From positions 2,925,641-2,989,640 of the forward strand of contig BPJS01000001.1 of the NCBI GenBank assembly GCA_026004735.1: a stretch of DNA of 64,000 nucleotides, read 5' to 3'. The number at the start of each line of letters is the position of its first letter. The first letter of the stretch is position 1. Below are positions 17,904 through 32,000 of this stretch, in pieces. The notes below the pieces were generated by a model. It was not told where the DNA came from and ran no database searches. It saw only the letters and a list, made by a program, of their open reading frames with translations. The DNA comes from Isosphaeraceae bacterium (GTDB lineage Bacteria > Planctomycetota > Planctomycetia > Isosphaerales > Isosphaeraceae). A program made the translations under genes and the position numbers.

Positions 17904-20444
17904 TCAGTTCTGGCCACCGCCGACGGCCGGATCGCGCGGCGGCTCGCTTTCGATCGGCACGAACACCGGCCGCAGCGCTCCACCGGCCGGACCGACCCAC
18001 GCTTCGGCGGCCCGCTCTGGCACCGATCCAGCCAGCGCCCACGTCGACTCGGCTCCCAGCCCGGCAAATAGGACCACCGATCGCGCCGGATCCCACGGAT
18101 GAGGGCCGGCGACGATCACCGCGGTTGCCGGATGGGCGTACGTCGCCCCGGCCAGCGTCAGTGAGTTCGGACCAAAATCCACGGGCCAGGATGACGCCAG
18201 CCGGGCCGCCAGCCGGTTGGTCGCCGGTCGGCCGACCAGCAGCAAATGCTTGCCGCGCGCCTCGGCCTCGCCAAGATCCTCATCGGCGACGATCGGCACC
18301 GTCACATTGCACCACTGGCCGCGAATGGCCTGCTGGAGCCGCTCGGCGGCCGCGCGGTTGGCGGCGACGTCTCCGGCCGTCCCCCGGACAATCAGGGCGT
18401 CCTCTGGCTCGTGAAAGAACCTGCTCACCGTCCAGTACCGGCCACGGCGGCGACGGGCGTCGACGTCGGAGCCCAGGTCCACCTCCGCCCCGAGCCAGAG
18501 CCGCCGTGCCTCCTCAGGCTTCGGTCCACCCCGTTCGGCCACTGCCGCCCAAAACGCTGCCAGATCCGCCGGCTTGCCCGCGTGCGCCCGCCCGTAGTCA
18601 TCAAGCACCGCCGCCAGCTCCCCGGACCCCAGCCGTTCCCGCAGCGCATCCAGCACCAGCATCCCCTTGGAGACGCCAAGCTCATACCAGGCGTCGTCGT
18701 GGAGCTGGGGTTCGATCTGCTCCAGACTCAGATCGCGGCCCAGCCGGGCCGCTGCCGTCAGATACCCCGACGTCGGCATGAATCGCGCCCACCCAATCGC
18801 CTCGGTCAGCGCATCGCCGCCTTTGGCTTCGGCCGCCAGAATCCGCGCCAGCAGCGGTTGATACTCGGCGAATGCGGCCGCCAGCCACCAATCCTTTCCC
18901 TCCGGCAAGAGCGTCCCCCGATACGCCGGCCGACGCGTCGGCTCGACCGCCACCGGAGCCGGCGGCGGCCCCGCCTGGTCAACCGCCGGTTTGCGTGCCG
19001 CGGAGTCCGCCGAGGGCGGCGGCTCCACCGTCAGCCGCACCCAATCGTTGGGCACCAACGGCCGGATGTCCGGATACTGCTTCTGCTCGGCCGCCTTGGG
19101 ATACCAGACCTGACCGGTCGGCGGACCAAAAACCGCCAACGCCTCCAGCCGACTGACCATCGCTGCGTCCGACACCTTGGCATCGAGCGACGAGGCCGAC
19201 GCCAGCGGCGGTGTCGTGAACGCTACCCGCCCCGCCTCCGCGTCGATCTTTCCCCGGAACCGGTCGTACCACGCCAGCCAGGCCCGATCCCGGTCGCTCG
19301 GTCTCCAGACCAGGTTCGCCGGGCGATCGCCGACATGCGGCACCGTCTCCAATCGGACGGCCAGGTCCTTGGCATTGTTGCAGCCCCAGTAGAAGCCCGG
19401 CGTGCCCCCAAACCACTCGTCCCGGCTGCTCCGCCAGAGCTTCGACCGATGGGTGCCCAGCTCGAACATCGCGATCTCGTTGCGCCGCGTATCAGCCATC
19501 AACCATTCGTTCGAGTACAGCCCGTTGTTCCCCTCGGAAAGGATCTTCACCATCGCGTCGATCGAGTCGCCGTACTGAATGGCCCGCCGCACCCGTGAAC
19601 ACAGCGGCACGCTCTCCGGCTCAAAGTCGGTCTGGTCGATCGTCGTCTCGGCGAGAACCATTCCCGCGTCGTTCATATGAAAATCCATACCGCTCATGAT
19701 GCCGCCGGGGTACGTCTGCATCACCACCCGATGGCCGCGCTCGGGCTTCAGGTCGAGCCAGATATTGAAGTGACGCGCCTGCTGCAAGGTCCACATGGTG
19801 ATATGGCCGACGACCACCTGGCCATCCGCCGTGGCTGGCCCGGTCGCAACAAACGCGCTGCAGTGCGACCCGACCGGCGGTTGGGGCGTTGCCTGCTCCG
19901 GGTCGCGGAAATCGCGCCCCTCCAGCCCGTGGGGCGTAGCGGCCAGCGCGCCGTCGAGAAAGTCGATCTCGATGCCGCAGTTGACCGTCACCACGTCGAT
20001 CAAATCGACCGGACGGCCGTCCACCCGGGCGCCCCCGGCCGCGGCACCGTCGGCGATTCCCTTCATCTCTTCGAGCAGCTCGGCGTCGATGCGCCGCAGA
20101 AACAGCGCGTCGGCCAGCCGGCGGGCGGCTCGCCATCCCTCCCGGCCCGCGCTCGGAGCAAAGTTCTTGCCCAACGCGTCGATGTATTGCTCAATCTCGC
20201 GTGCCAGCAATCGTCCGTGCTGATAGCCGCGTTCGTAGGGCGCCCCTTCGATGTGTACCACGATCCAGCCGGCCCGAGGATAACGCCAACCCGGACCCTC
20301 GCGGATCACGGCCGAGGGATCGACCGCCGGGTCACGTACCGGATCGACCGTGACCACTGGGGCCGGCCCAACCCCCTGCGCCGCCACGCTGGCAGCCAGC
20401 ACCATCCAAACCCAGCACCCGCCGACCGTCTCACGCCGGATCAT
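17904..20444 (-). CDS. C45-type autoproteolytic acyltransferase fused to a long C-terminal extension
   Basis: An 846-residue exported protein with a signal peptide (WVWMVLAASVAAQG). Residues about 50-420 match the C45/acyl-CoA:6-aminopenicillanate acyltransferase and phospholipase B-like Ntn-hydrolase family: GAPYERGYQHGRLL, GSHCSAFVATGPAT (probable catalytic Cys after self-cleavage), VVVGHITMW, FHMNDAGMVLAETTI and SNEWLMADTRRNEIAMFELG. The C-terminal 300 residues resemble the end of M1-type peptidase proteins (GYLTAAARLGRDLSL, YELGVSKGMLVLDALRERLG) and then a module with LLLVGRPATNRLAARL. The substrate is unknown, and the fusion is unusual against stand-alone C45 enzymes. Confidence 0.78.
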   Translation of the reverse strand: MIRRETVGGCWVWMVLAASVAAQGVGPAPVVTVDPVRDPAVDPSAVIREGPGWRYPRAGWIVVHIEGAPYERGYQHGRLLAREIEQYIDALGKNFAPSAGREGWRAARRLADALFLRRIDAELLEEMKGIADGAAAGGARVDGRPVDLIDVVTVNCGIEIDFLDGALAATPHGLEGRDFRDPEQATPQPPVGSHCSAFVATGPATADGQVVVGHITMWTLQQARHFNIWLDLKPERGHRVVMQTYPGGIMSGMDFHMNDAGMVLAETTIDQTDFEPESVPLCSRVRRAIQYGDSIDAMVKILSEGNNGLYSNEWLMADTRRNEIAMFELGTHRSKLWRSSRDEWFGGTPGFYWGCNNAKDLAVRLETVPHVGDRPANLVWRPSDRDRAWLAWYDRFRGKIDAEAGRVAFTTPPLASASSLDAKVSDAAMVSRLEALAVFGPPTGQVWYPKAAEQKQYPDIRPLVPNDWVRLTVEPPPSADSAARKPAVDQAGPPPAPVAVEPTRRPAYRGTLLPEGKDWWLAAAFAEYQPLLARILAAEAKGGDALTEAIGWARFMPTSGYLTAAARLGRDLSLEQIEPQLHDDAWYELGVSKGMLVLDALRERLGSGELAAVLDDYGRAHAGKPADLAAFWAAVAERGGPKPEEARRLWLGAEVDLGSDVDARRRRGRYWTVSRFFHEPEDALIVRGTAGDVAANRAAAERLQQAIRGQWCNVTVPIVADEDLGEAEARGKHLLLVGRPATNRLAARLASSWPVDFGPNSLTLAGATYAHPATAVIVAGPHPWDPARSVVLFAGLGAESTWALAGSVPERAAEAWVGPAGGALRPVFVPIESEPPRDPAVGGGQN

Positions 20445-20609
20445 GATCGTGGCCGCCTGTCTTGGTTCCCAGTCACTCAGGACAGCGCGAGAGTCGCCGC
20501 TCCACGGTGCGCGATTCTAACCGAGCCGTCCCACACGCGCCAGCAACACCGGTACGATGCCGGTATCCCCACGTCCCGCGCCTCCCCCTGTGGTTTAGGA
20601 GCCGCCCCC

Positions 20610-21122
20610 ATGAACGCCGATCAACTCCGTGCCCTCCAGGCTCCTTGGAAGGAACGCTACCGGAACGACCCCGCCCAGGCCCGCCAGACCCTGCACGCCA
20701 CGGGATGCCTGGCCAGCGACGGACCAGGCTGCACCGTCACCACTCCAACCGGCCCGGTCGGCTGCGGCCTCCATCCGGCCACCGGCGGCGACGGCTCGTC
20801 CGCCTGTGCGGCCGAGCTCCTCCTCCAGGCCCTGGCTGCCTGCGCGGGCGTAACCTTGACGGCCGTCGCCACCGCGCTCGGCATCCCGCTCCGCTCCGGG
20901 ACCGTCCACGTCGACGGCGACCTCGACTTCCGCGGCACCCTCGGCGTCGACAAAACGGCCCCGGTCGGCTTCACCGCGATTCGAATTCGCTACCTGCTCG
21001 ACTCCGACGCCGACGACGCCCAACTCGCCAAACTCACCGAGCTGACCGAACGCTACTGCGTCGTCTATCAGACGCTCTGCCACGCGCCTAGCCTGTCCGC
21101 CACCTGGCAGCGGACCGGCTGA
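20610..21122 (+). CDS. OsmC family peroxiredoxin-like protein
   Basis: A 170-residue OsmC/Ohr-fold protein, probably thiol-dependent detoxification of hydroperoxides. The two family cysteines are seen in ALAACAGVTLTAVA (about residue 80) and TERYCVVYQTL (about residue 150). A Shine-Dalgarno (TTTAGGAG) lies 8 bases before the chosen ATG. A much longer in-frame extension upstream runs antisense to the C45-type gene and is rejected. Confidence 0.85.
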   Translation: MNADQLRALQAPWKERYRNDPAQARQTLHATGCLASDGPGCTVTTPTGPVGCGLHPATGGDGSSACAAELLLQALAACAGVTLTAVATALGIPLRSGTVHVDGDLDFRGTLGVDKTAPVGFTAIRIRYLLDSDADDAQLAKLTELTERYCVVYQTLCHAPSLSATWQRTG

Positions 21123-21267
21123 ATCCGCCAGCCCGCCTCACCCCAAGGGGACGGCATTCTGGACTTCGGCTCCTGGACCGAATACGGATAGTGGTAGACG
21201 GCTTCCAGGGCGCAATGCCCAGAAACGACCAGACTCCGCGCCGGTGCGCCAAAGGAATCCTTGGACG

Positions 21268-23859
21268 ATGGCTGAAAAACAGACTCTACCCGTTTTGCCT
21301 CTCCGTGGCTCGGTCATCTTCCCCGGCGTCACCTCCCCGATCGGCGTCGGCCGGCCTGGAACGCTTCGCGCCATCGAAGCCGCCGTCAAGCGCGGCGACG
21401 GCCTGATTTTCGCCGTCGCTCAACGCGATACCGCCGAAGAACCGAACCCCGAAATGCTTTACACCATGGGCGTGGTGGCCCGCATCGGCCAGATTCAGCG
21501 CGGCCTTGGCGGCGTTCAGCTCCTGCTTCAGGGCGAAGGCCGCGCCAACGCTCTCCAATATCAGTCGGCCGATGGCTACCTCACCGCCGAAATCGTCCGC
21601 GTCACCGAAATCCCCCCGGAAAACGAGGCCGACCCCAGCTTTCAGGCCCTCTACCGCGAAACCCGCGAACGCGCCATGGAACTCGGCGAAAAGCGCGGCC
21701 TTCCCGAGGAAGTCCTCCACAACGTCATGGATTCGGTCACCGAGCCTGGCCCGTTCGCCGACCTCGTCGCTGGCTACGTCGAACTGCCCGTCGCCGAAAA
21801 ACAGGCCCTGCTTGAGACCCTGGCCGTCGAAGACCGCCTCCGCCGCGTCCTGGTCCACGTCCAACGCCAGATCAGCCTGCTCGAGGCCCAGGAGGAGATC
21901 AAATCCCAGGTCCAGGAGGAACTTGGCGAACGCCAACGCGAAATGTTCCTCCGCGAGCAGATGAAGGCCATCCAGAAGGAACTCGGCGAGGACGACCAGA
22001 ACCGCGAAATCGAGGAACTCCGCCAGAAATTGGCCGCCCTCGAACTACCCCGCGAAGCCCGCGTCGAAGTCGACCGCGAACTAGCCCGCCTCGAACGCGC
22101 TGGCCGCGAGTCGATGGAGGCCCAGGTCATCCGCACCTACCTCGAATGGATCGCCGAACTCCCCTGGAACACCCGCTCCGACGACAACCTCGACCTGCCC
22201 CACGCCGCCGCCGTCCTCGACGAGGATCACTACGGCCTCAAGGACGTCAAGGACCGGGTCCTCGAATTCCTCGCCGTCCGCCAGCTCCGCGCCCGTCGCC
22301 TCGCTGACGAGGTCGACCGCCACGGCGAATGCCCCCTCGAAAGCCTCCTAACCGACCGCGACACCGCCAACCCCGCCCTCAAATCACCCAAACCCGACTC
22401 CCCCAAGGTCATCACCGACCAGGTCGAGGCCAAGGCCCGGGCCATGGCCCGCGGTCCCATCCTCTTGTTCGTCGGCCCCCCCGGCGTCGGCAAAACTTCG
22501 ATCGCCAAGTCGATCGCCCGGGCCTTGGGTCGCAAGTACGTCCGCGCCGCCCTCGGCGGCGTCCGCGACGAGGCCGATATCCGCGGCCACCGCCGCACCT
22601 ACGTCGGCGCGATGCCTGGTCGGATCATTCAGGGCATGAAACAGGCCGGCACCAAAAACCCCGTCTTCCTCCTCGACGAGCTCGACAAATTGGGCATCTC
22701 CTTCCAGGGCGACCCTGCCTCCGCCCTCCTCGAAGTCCTCGACCCCGCCCAGAACGACACCTTCACCGACCACTACCTCAACGTCCCCTTCGACCTCAGC
22801 GAAGTCCTGTTCATCGCCACCGCCAACTTCATCCAGAACATCCCCAGCCCCCTGCTCGACCGCATGGAAGTCGTCGAGTTCGCCGGCTACACCGAACGCG
22901 AAAAAGCCGAAATCGCCAAAGCCTACCTCATCCCCCGCCAGATCGAGGAAGCCGGCCTGTCCGGCCACGGCCTCCAGTTCACCGACGATGCCGTCATGAC
23001 CATCATCTCCCAATACACCCGCGAGGCCGGCGTCCGCCAGCTCGAACGCCAGATCGGAGCCGTCGCCCGCAAACTCGCTCGCAAACTCGCATCCGGCGAA
23101 GCGGTCGACGCCACCATCGACCCGGCCGACATCCGTGACCTGCTCGGCCGCCCCCGTGTCCACCCCGAACGCATCGGCGACCGCAACGAAGTCGGCGTCG
23201 CCACCGGCCTGTATTACACGCCTGCTGGCGGCGACATCATGTTCGTCGAAGCCGCCATCCGACGCCTCGAAACTCCCCTGCCCTCAACTTCGTCGGCCGA
23301 CTCCATCACCCCAGCCACCGGCTGGGGTCAGGTCGCCTTGATCCTCACCGGCCAGCTCGGCGAGGTCATGAAGGAATCAGCCCGCGCTGCCCTCACCTAC
23401 GCCGCCACCCACGCCCGCGAACTCCAAATTCCCCGCGACCGCCTCGGATCTATCGAAGTCCACATCCACGTCCCCGCCGGCGCCATTCCGAAAGACGGAC
23501 CCTCGGCCGGCGTGGCGATGGCCACCGCCCTCGTCTCCGCCATGTCGGGCCGGCCCGTCCGCCGCGACGTCGCCATGACCGGCGAAATCACCCTCCGCGG
23601 CCGCGTTCTCCCGATCGGCGGCGTCAAGGAAAAAGTCCTCGGCGCCCACCGCGCCGGCATCACCGAAGTGATCCTCCCCAAAGCCAACGAGGCCGACATC
23701 GAGGATATCCCCGATGAAGTCCGCTCCCAGCTCCGCTTCCACCTGACCGAAACCCTCGAACAGGTCCTCGAGATCGCCCTCGAACCCCAACCTGTCCCTC
23801 ACCCCCAACCCGACGACAGCCAGCCCCGAGAACCCACCCCGGCCTCACACGCTTCCTAA
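21268..23859 (+). CDS. lon: ATP-dependent Lon protease
   Basis: A cytoplasmic ATP-dependent serine protease for damaged and regulatory proteins, 863 aa. It has the N-terminal LON substrate domain (LPVLPLRGSVIFPGV), an AAA+ domain with Walker A GPPGVGKTSIAK at about residue 402 and Walker B VFLLDELDK, and a C-terminal protease domain. The protease domain carries the Ser/Lys dyad in KDGPSAGVAMATAL (about residue 747) and GGVKEKVLGAHRAG (about residue 788). The ATG at 21268 has AAAGGAA about 10 bases upstream; an earlier ATG at 21244 adds eight unconserved residues. The CDS has a strong C-ending, CCG/CGC-rich codon bias, as expected for a well-expressed gene. Confidence 0.96.
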   Translation: MAEKQTLPVLPLRGSVIFPGVTSPIGVGRPGTLRAIEAAVKRGDGLIFAVAQRDTAEEPNPEMLYTMGVVARIGQIQRGLGGVQLLLQGEGRANALQYQSADGYLTAEIVRVTEIPPENEADPSFQALYRETRERAMELGEKRGLPEEVLHNVMDSVTEPGPFADLVAGYVELPVAEKQALLETLAVEDRLRRVLVHVQRQISLLEAQEEIKSQVQEELGERQREMFLREQMKAIQKELGEDDQNREIEELRQKLAALELPREARVEVDRELARLERAGRESMEAQVIRTYLEWIAELPWNTRSDDNLDLPHAAAVLDEDHYGLKDVKDRVLEFLAVRQLRARRLADEVDRHGECPLESLLTDRDTANPALKSPKPDSPKVITDQVEAKARAMARGPILLFVGPPGVGKTSIAKSIARALGRKYVRAALGGVRDEADIRGHRRTYVGAMPGRIIQGMKQAGTKNPVFLLDELDKLGISFQGDPASALLEVLDPAQNDTFTDHYLNVPFDLSEVLFIATANFIQNIPSPLLDRMEVVEFAGYTEREKAEIAKAYLIPRQIEEAGLSGHGLQFTDDAVMTIISQYTREAGVRQLERQIGAVARKLARKLASGEAVDATIDPADIRDLLGRPRVHPERIGDRNEVGVATGLYYTPAGGDIMFVEAAIRRLETPLPSTSSADSITPATGWGQVALILTGQLGEVMKESARAALTYAATHARELQIPRDRLGSIEVHIHVPAGAIPKDGPSAGVAMATALVSAMSGRPVRRDVAMTGEITLRGRVLPIGGVKEKVLGAHRAGITEVILPKANEADIEDIPDEVRSQLRFHLTETLEQVLEIALEPQPVPHPQPDDSQPREPTPASHAS

Positions 23860-24153
23860 CCCATACCAACGCTTACCCCGACCGCCTCCGACACCAGCCA
23901 CTCCGCCGGCCCGTCCTCCACCCTCAACGTGACCCCAGCGTCCGGGCCGCCCCTTCAGGCCCGGCCTGATCCATCCTTCGCTTTTGCTGCCCGGCCGCGC
24001 GTGCGGATAAGCGCCGGGGGTGTCGCGTACCAGCCCTCGTAAGGGTGTGGAAGCCGCCCCTGGGTTCGGTTGTGGGCTTTGGTTCTGAGGCTGGTGGCTA
24101 GGTCTTGAGGCGGTCCGGCGGTCGGGCTTAAGGGAGTGCACGCGCGCGGGGGA
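23860..24153. other. Intergenic region between lon and the rRNA operon
   Basis: About 290 bases where two convergent units meet. No gene is supported; long open frames here come from base composition. Confidence 0.5.
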
Positions 24154-24200
24154 ACGCCCCGGAGCGCTCGCGGGTGGGGGGGGGCGAGGCTCCGGGGCGT
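24154..24200 (-). terminator. Probable rRNA operon terminator hairpin
   Basis: A perfect 12-bp inverted repeat (ACGCCCCGGAGC at 24154-24165 and its complement at 24189-24200) with an extra inner CTCGC/GCGAG pairing and a C-rich loop. It lies about 30 bases beyond the 5S 3' end in the direction of rRNA transcription. There is no clear U-tract, so it may act with Rho or as a processing stem. Confidence 0.6.
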
Positions 24201-24227
24201 CGGGGGGAGAGTGGGGTGTGTGGAGGA

Positions 24228-24337
24228 TCCCGGCGATGACCGACTTTCGCGCCAAAGGCACTATCATGGGCCCGGCGGGCTTAACGGCCGTGTTCGGAAT
24301 GGGAACGGGTGTGGCCCCGCCGGTATGGTCGCCGGGA
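24228..24337 (-). rRNA. rrf: 5S ribosomal RNA
   Basis: Read on the minus strand, the segment has the universal 5S core: CCCGTTCCCATTCCGAAC, then GTTAAGCCC and GATAGTGCC. Complementary ends (CCCGGCGACC and GGTCATCGCCGGG) form helix I. Ends are placed from that helix and may be off by a few bases. It is the last gene of the linked 16S-23S-5S operon. Confidence 0.9.
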
Positions 24338-24586
24338 ATTCGGCCGGGGGTCCGTCGAGGGGCCACCCGGCCGCGGTGGGGGTTGGGTCGTGATGATTCG
24401 CCGGGTTGGGGTCGTGGGCCGTCGAGGAGAGAGGGCGATCGAGGCGGGCCCGTCGGGGGGACGGGCCGGTTGGGGGGATCGCCGAAGGACCGATTCTTGA
24501 GGAGCCATCGGTCGAGGGGAGACAGTCCGGGCCGCCCGCAACGCCGCCGGGGGCCGCCCGCGGGAGCGGGGCGGCGGCGGGTCGGG

Positions 24587-27407
<2,821 letters not shown>

Positions 27408-28099
27408 CCGACCCGACACCGAAACCGCCTCAACGGCTGCCCCGGTCCGGTTCTCGACGGACCCACGCTTTTGCCCCCTCGGATGCTCCTCACGCCCAGG
27501 CCCTGACCCCGGCAGCCTGAGCGGCCACCGCAGTCCAGAACCTGAACGGGTCTTTCGGGATCACGCAGAAAAGACACTTCAGACCAGGCTCGTCGAGCCT
27601 GCCTTTCAGGCCTCTTCCACGATCAAACTGTGCCTCGACGTATCTCTCGTCGTTACGGTGAAACGGAACGCGTCGGACCACCCAGACCAGACCCATCCGG
27701 CCTGCCCAGGTAGCCTCCACGTCCCGCCACGACCCTCACACAGAAGTCGCCTTCTGTGCGTGGATCAACTTGGGAATCATCACGACCGGATTGCCAGAGA
27801 ACACCACCCCCTCCCAGACCGGGAAGGGGGCCGGCGCGCCACGACGGCCGGAGGCCGACGCATCGATCCTCTGATCACCCCAGAGGACCCCTATGCCCCG
27901 GCCTCCACCCGCCGCCCGGCCGGCGGCAGCAGACGCTCGATCGATCGCAAGCCCAACCCCCAGCCACATCAGAGACCGGGGAGGGAAACCGGCCCGGGAA
28001 CCGATCGCCCGCTGGCAGCGGGCCGGGGCCGATGTCCTCGAAGATCGGACCACCCCGGCCACAAGGCCCGGACGGCCGTTCTTCGCTCAACATTCCTTA
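27408..28099 (-). other. 16S-23S internal transcribed spacer, no tRNA
   Basis: A spacer of about 690 bases between 16S and 23S. No Ile or Ala tRNA (or any cloverleaf) was recognised. It has hairpins likely to act in processing, including CACAGAAG/CTTCTGTG at 27739-27758, and a CCCCTCCC...GGGAAGGGG stem near 27806-27829. Confidence 0.6.
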
Positions 28100-29625
<1,526 letters not shown>

Positions 29626-29925
29626 ATCAATGCCGAAGGCCTCGCAGCCCCCGACACGGTTCCCCGAAAGGTCGGAGAAAAACTCTGGTCGCCCGGATGC
29701 CCCGCCTGAGCCTCCCTAATCAGCCCAGACAGACCATCCGACGCGGGTACCGGCCCGCTCCCCAGACACCTAGCGCCTCACCCAGACTCAGGCAACTCGA
29801 CCCGCCGCAAGCCCAAAGGCTCCACGACGATCCGAACCACCCTCGCCTCAGACGAGCCGCCACGCACCAGGGACCAACAGGCTCCGGCTCCCCGCCGGCT
29901 TCCCTCCCAGGTCTCACGCTTTTGA

Positions 29926-29946
29926 CTGCTAGCCAGAGGCTAGCAG
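29926..29946 (-). promoter_or_regulatory. Leader hairpin upstream of 16S
   Basis: A perfect 9-bp inverted repeat CTGCTAGCC/GGCTAGCAG with a 3-nt loop, about 300 bases before the 16S 5' end, in the transcribed leader. By position it could be a boxB-like antitermination or processing element; this is inference. Confidence 0.4.
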
Positions 29947-29957
29947 CGGCTTGAAGG

Positions 29958-29986
29958 ATGTGTCTTGCGACCGACCGAGTTGTCAA
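29958..29986 (-). promoter_or_regulatory. Possible rRNA promoter
   Basis: On the minus strand a perfect -35 box TTGACA (29981-29986) lies just upstream of the leader hairpin. The -10 position 17 bases later (ACACAT) is poor, so only the -35 is convincing. Confidence 0.3.
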
Positions 29987-30608
29987 AGACGGCATGCCGA
30001 CCGAATCGTTGGCCCCACATGCCCGGCCGACCGAATGGGCCACAACGCCTTGAAGCCAAGGCCTGTGAGCCCACCCTGCCGACACGTCAGGCCGGCTCGG
30101 CTCGCCCCGACAGCTCACCTGCCGGGAAGGGCCGAACCGGCCTGTTACCTCCAGTGATACGCCACGTCAGGGAGATCGGTTCGCACCGACCGAGATTTTT
30201 TTGGCTCTGTCGTGGCCGATCACATCGCCGGCCAAGCAGTCCAGCAAGGACCGTGTTCATCGGCGACGAGAGGCATCATATCACGACACGACCCTGGGTC
30301 AACACCCTGCCCCGAGAAAACTCCGACGCCGCGGTCCCTCACGATTTTGGCGGTGGCGTTTTTTTGGGGGAGGCGATCGCGACCGACCAAACGCGGCGGT
30401 CGATCAGCTCGGAGAGCGTCCCGATCCTCGACGCGCTGCTCGGGCCTGCGGAGCGGACGGCCGCCGGCCGGCGACGATGGCCTGTGGCCACCGCCGCCTT
30501 AAGTACCGACGGCAGCGCATCGGGGACCGACAGCAGGTCCGCGGCGTACGGCGAGCGCGACACCTGGGGTCGGCCGCGAGGCAGCGGCTGGGGGGCGGGG
30601 TCTGCGAA

Positions 30609-31958
30609 TCATTTCGGGAAGCATTTTCCGAAAGCCACCAAGAGCCGGAGCGGGCCAGCCAGCCGTATTTTGCGCCGCAGCAAGGCCCAGACCACGTTCC
30701 GTTCATTTCTGAGAAATCCGATCCAGGTGTCGGAATCCGCAGTCACGTGCACGTCGGGCTGGCCTACGTGGCCCTCGTGAACCGTGAGCCGCTGGTCCCG
30801 AATCACAACCGTCGCCTTCCGGTTTTCGTGACCGGTGAAGGTGAACTGATAAGTGGCATCCAGGCCAGCGGACTGACCCGGCTGAAAGACGTTCCGCATC
30901 CCCTTGAGGAATCCGTCGATCGTGGTCGGCCGCATGGGATTGCCCACGCGCTTGATCGATTTATGGGGGAACCGCTTGGCGACGTGATTTTCCGCATCCG
31001 TGTTCTTGACGACGTAAATGGTCTCATGCTTCTCCTGAAGCGGCCGGACCACGTCTTTGAGAAACGTTTTGCGATCGGCCAAAAACGGCCCGATCACGTC
31101 TTCTCCGGCCGGGCAGACGGCCAGGCAGTAGGCGGCCTTGTAATTGGCGCCGTAGGACAGACTTTGCCACATCGAGGCCGACTCCGCGTCGCTGACGCGG
31201 CGGCGGTAGTCGCGGCCATTGCGGCTCTCGGCCACCTGCTCGACCCAATCGGTAAAGCCTCCCATAAACTCGCGGTAGTTGTGGGTGTAGCAGGCCGCGA
31301 AGTTGAAACCGCCGTCCGCCGAGATCGCCCCCACCGGACAGGCGGCCACACAGAGCTTGCACTCCAGGCAAGGGTTGTAGTCGATCGGCTGGTCGGTCTC
31401 GGAAACCTCGGCGGCCATCAGAATCGTCCCGAGCAGGATGAAATTGCCGAATTTTTCATGGATCACGTTGCGGTGGATCCCGATCATCCCCAGCCCGGCT
31501 GCCACCGCGACGGGCTTGTGCGAAACGACCCAGACCTTGCCGGGAAACCGCCCCATCTCCATGGGAAATCCCATCGCCGGGCTCAGGGCTCGGATGCCTC
31601 GGTCCTCAAGTGTCCGGACCACGCGTCGCGCAACCTCGTCGACCTGATCCCCGGCGCGATGGAATTCCACGTTCGAGACCGAACGCGCCGGAGTTCGGAT
31701 CGCCTCCCGATTCATGCGAACCACGAAGCTGATCAGCGTCTTGGTCTGAGGGAACGCCTGGAGGATCCCCTCGCGCTGGTCGTCAATCGCCGGTCTGCCC
31801 AGCTCGACCAGCCCGACATCATCGGCCCCCGCGTCCAGAACCAACTGCTTGAGCCACCGGGCATCGACCACCCTCGCCTCTGGCTCCGCCGCCGACTCTG
31901 CGCGTGCCGCCGCCGTCGAACGAACCCGGCGCACGGTCGGATGCTCTTCGAGACCCAT
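30609..31958 (-). CDS. 4Fe-4S protein (QueG/reductive-dehalogenase-like) with C-terminal SCP2 domain
   Basis: A 449-residue redox protein. The central part has two [4Fe-4S] clusters of bacterial ferredoxin type (CLECKLCVAACPVG at about residue 205; CLAVCPAG at about 275) after an N-terminal region like that of epoxyqueuosine reductase and reductive-dehalogenase proteins (GMIGIHRNVIHEKFGNFILLG). The last 90 residues match a sterol-carrier-protein-2 fold (TFTGHENRKATVVI, ADSDTWIGFL). A lipid-like or hydrophobic substrate is plausible but unproven. The ATG at 31958 follows AAGGAGCGGGG; nine upstream codons overlap a palindromic operator and are rejected. A MarR gene lies directly upstream. Confidence 0.85.
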   Translation of the reverse strand: MGLEEHPTVRRVRSTAAARAESAAEPEARVVDARWLKQLVLDAGADDVGLVELGRPAIDDQREGILQAFPQTKTLISFVVRMNREAIRTPARSVSNVEFHRAGDQVDEVARRVVRTLEDRGIRALSPAMGFPMEMGRFPGKVWVVSHKPVAVAAGLGMIGIHRNVIHEKFGNFILLGTILMAAEVSETDQPIDYNPCLECKLCVAACPVGAISADGGFNFAACYTHNYREFMGGFTDWVEQVAESRNGRDYRRRVSDAESASMWQSLSYGANYKAAYCLAVCPAGEDVIGPFLADRKTFLKDVVRPLQEKHETIYVVKNTDAENHVAKRFPHKSIKRVGNPMRPTTIDGFLKGMRNVFQPGQSAGLDATYQFTFTGHENRKATVVIRDQRLTVHEGHVGQPDVHVTADSDTWIGFLRNERNVVWALLRRKIRLAGPLRLLVAFGKCFPK

Positions 31959-31967
31959 CCCCGCTCC

Positions 31968-31985
31968 TTGTTGTATATACAACAA
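31968..31985. promoter_or_regulatory. Palindromic operator, probable MarR site (Fe-S gene)
   Basis: A perfect 18-bp palindrome, TTGTTGTATATACAACAA, ends 10 bases before the start codon of the Fe-S/SCP2 gene. A 15/18 match lies upstream of the neighbouring MarR gene, so this is likely its binding site. Confidence 0.75.
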
Positions 31986-32000
31986 ATAGGGCCGAAAAAA

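Larger units (their letters stand above)
29626..30608. other. rRNA leader and upstream region
   Basis: About 980 bases without a supported gene. The part next to the 16S 5' end should be the rRNA leader and promoter region (separate entries). The rest is the 3' flank of the Fe-S gene. Confidence 0.5.

Noticed and set aside
19677..20609. Long in-frame extension upstream of the OsmC gene
   Set aside because: It runs antisense to the C45-type gene, and a good ribosome-binding site lies directly before the OsmC ATG.
27408..28099. Ile or Ala tRNA in the 16S-23S spacer
   Set aside because: No T-arm or anticodon-stem pattern was found on the minus strand; the hairpins present are too short or too GC-rich for a tRNA.
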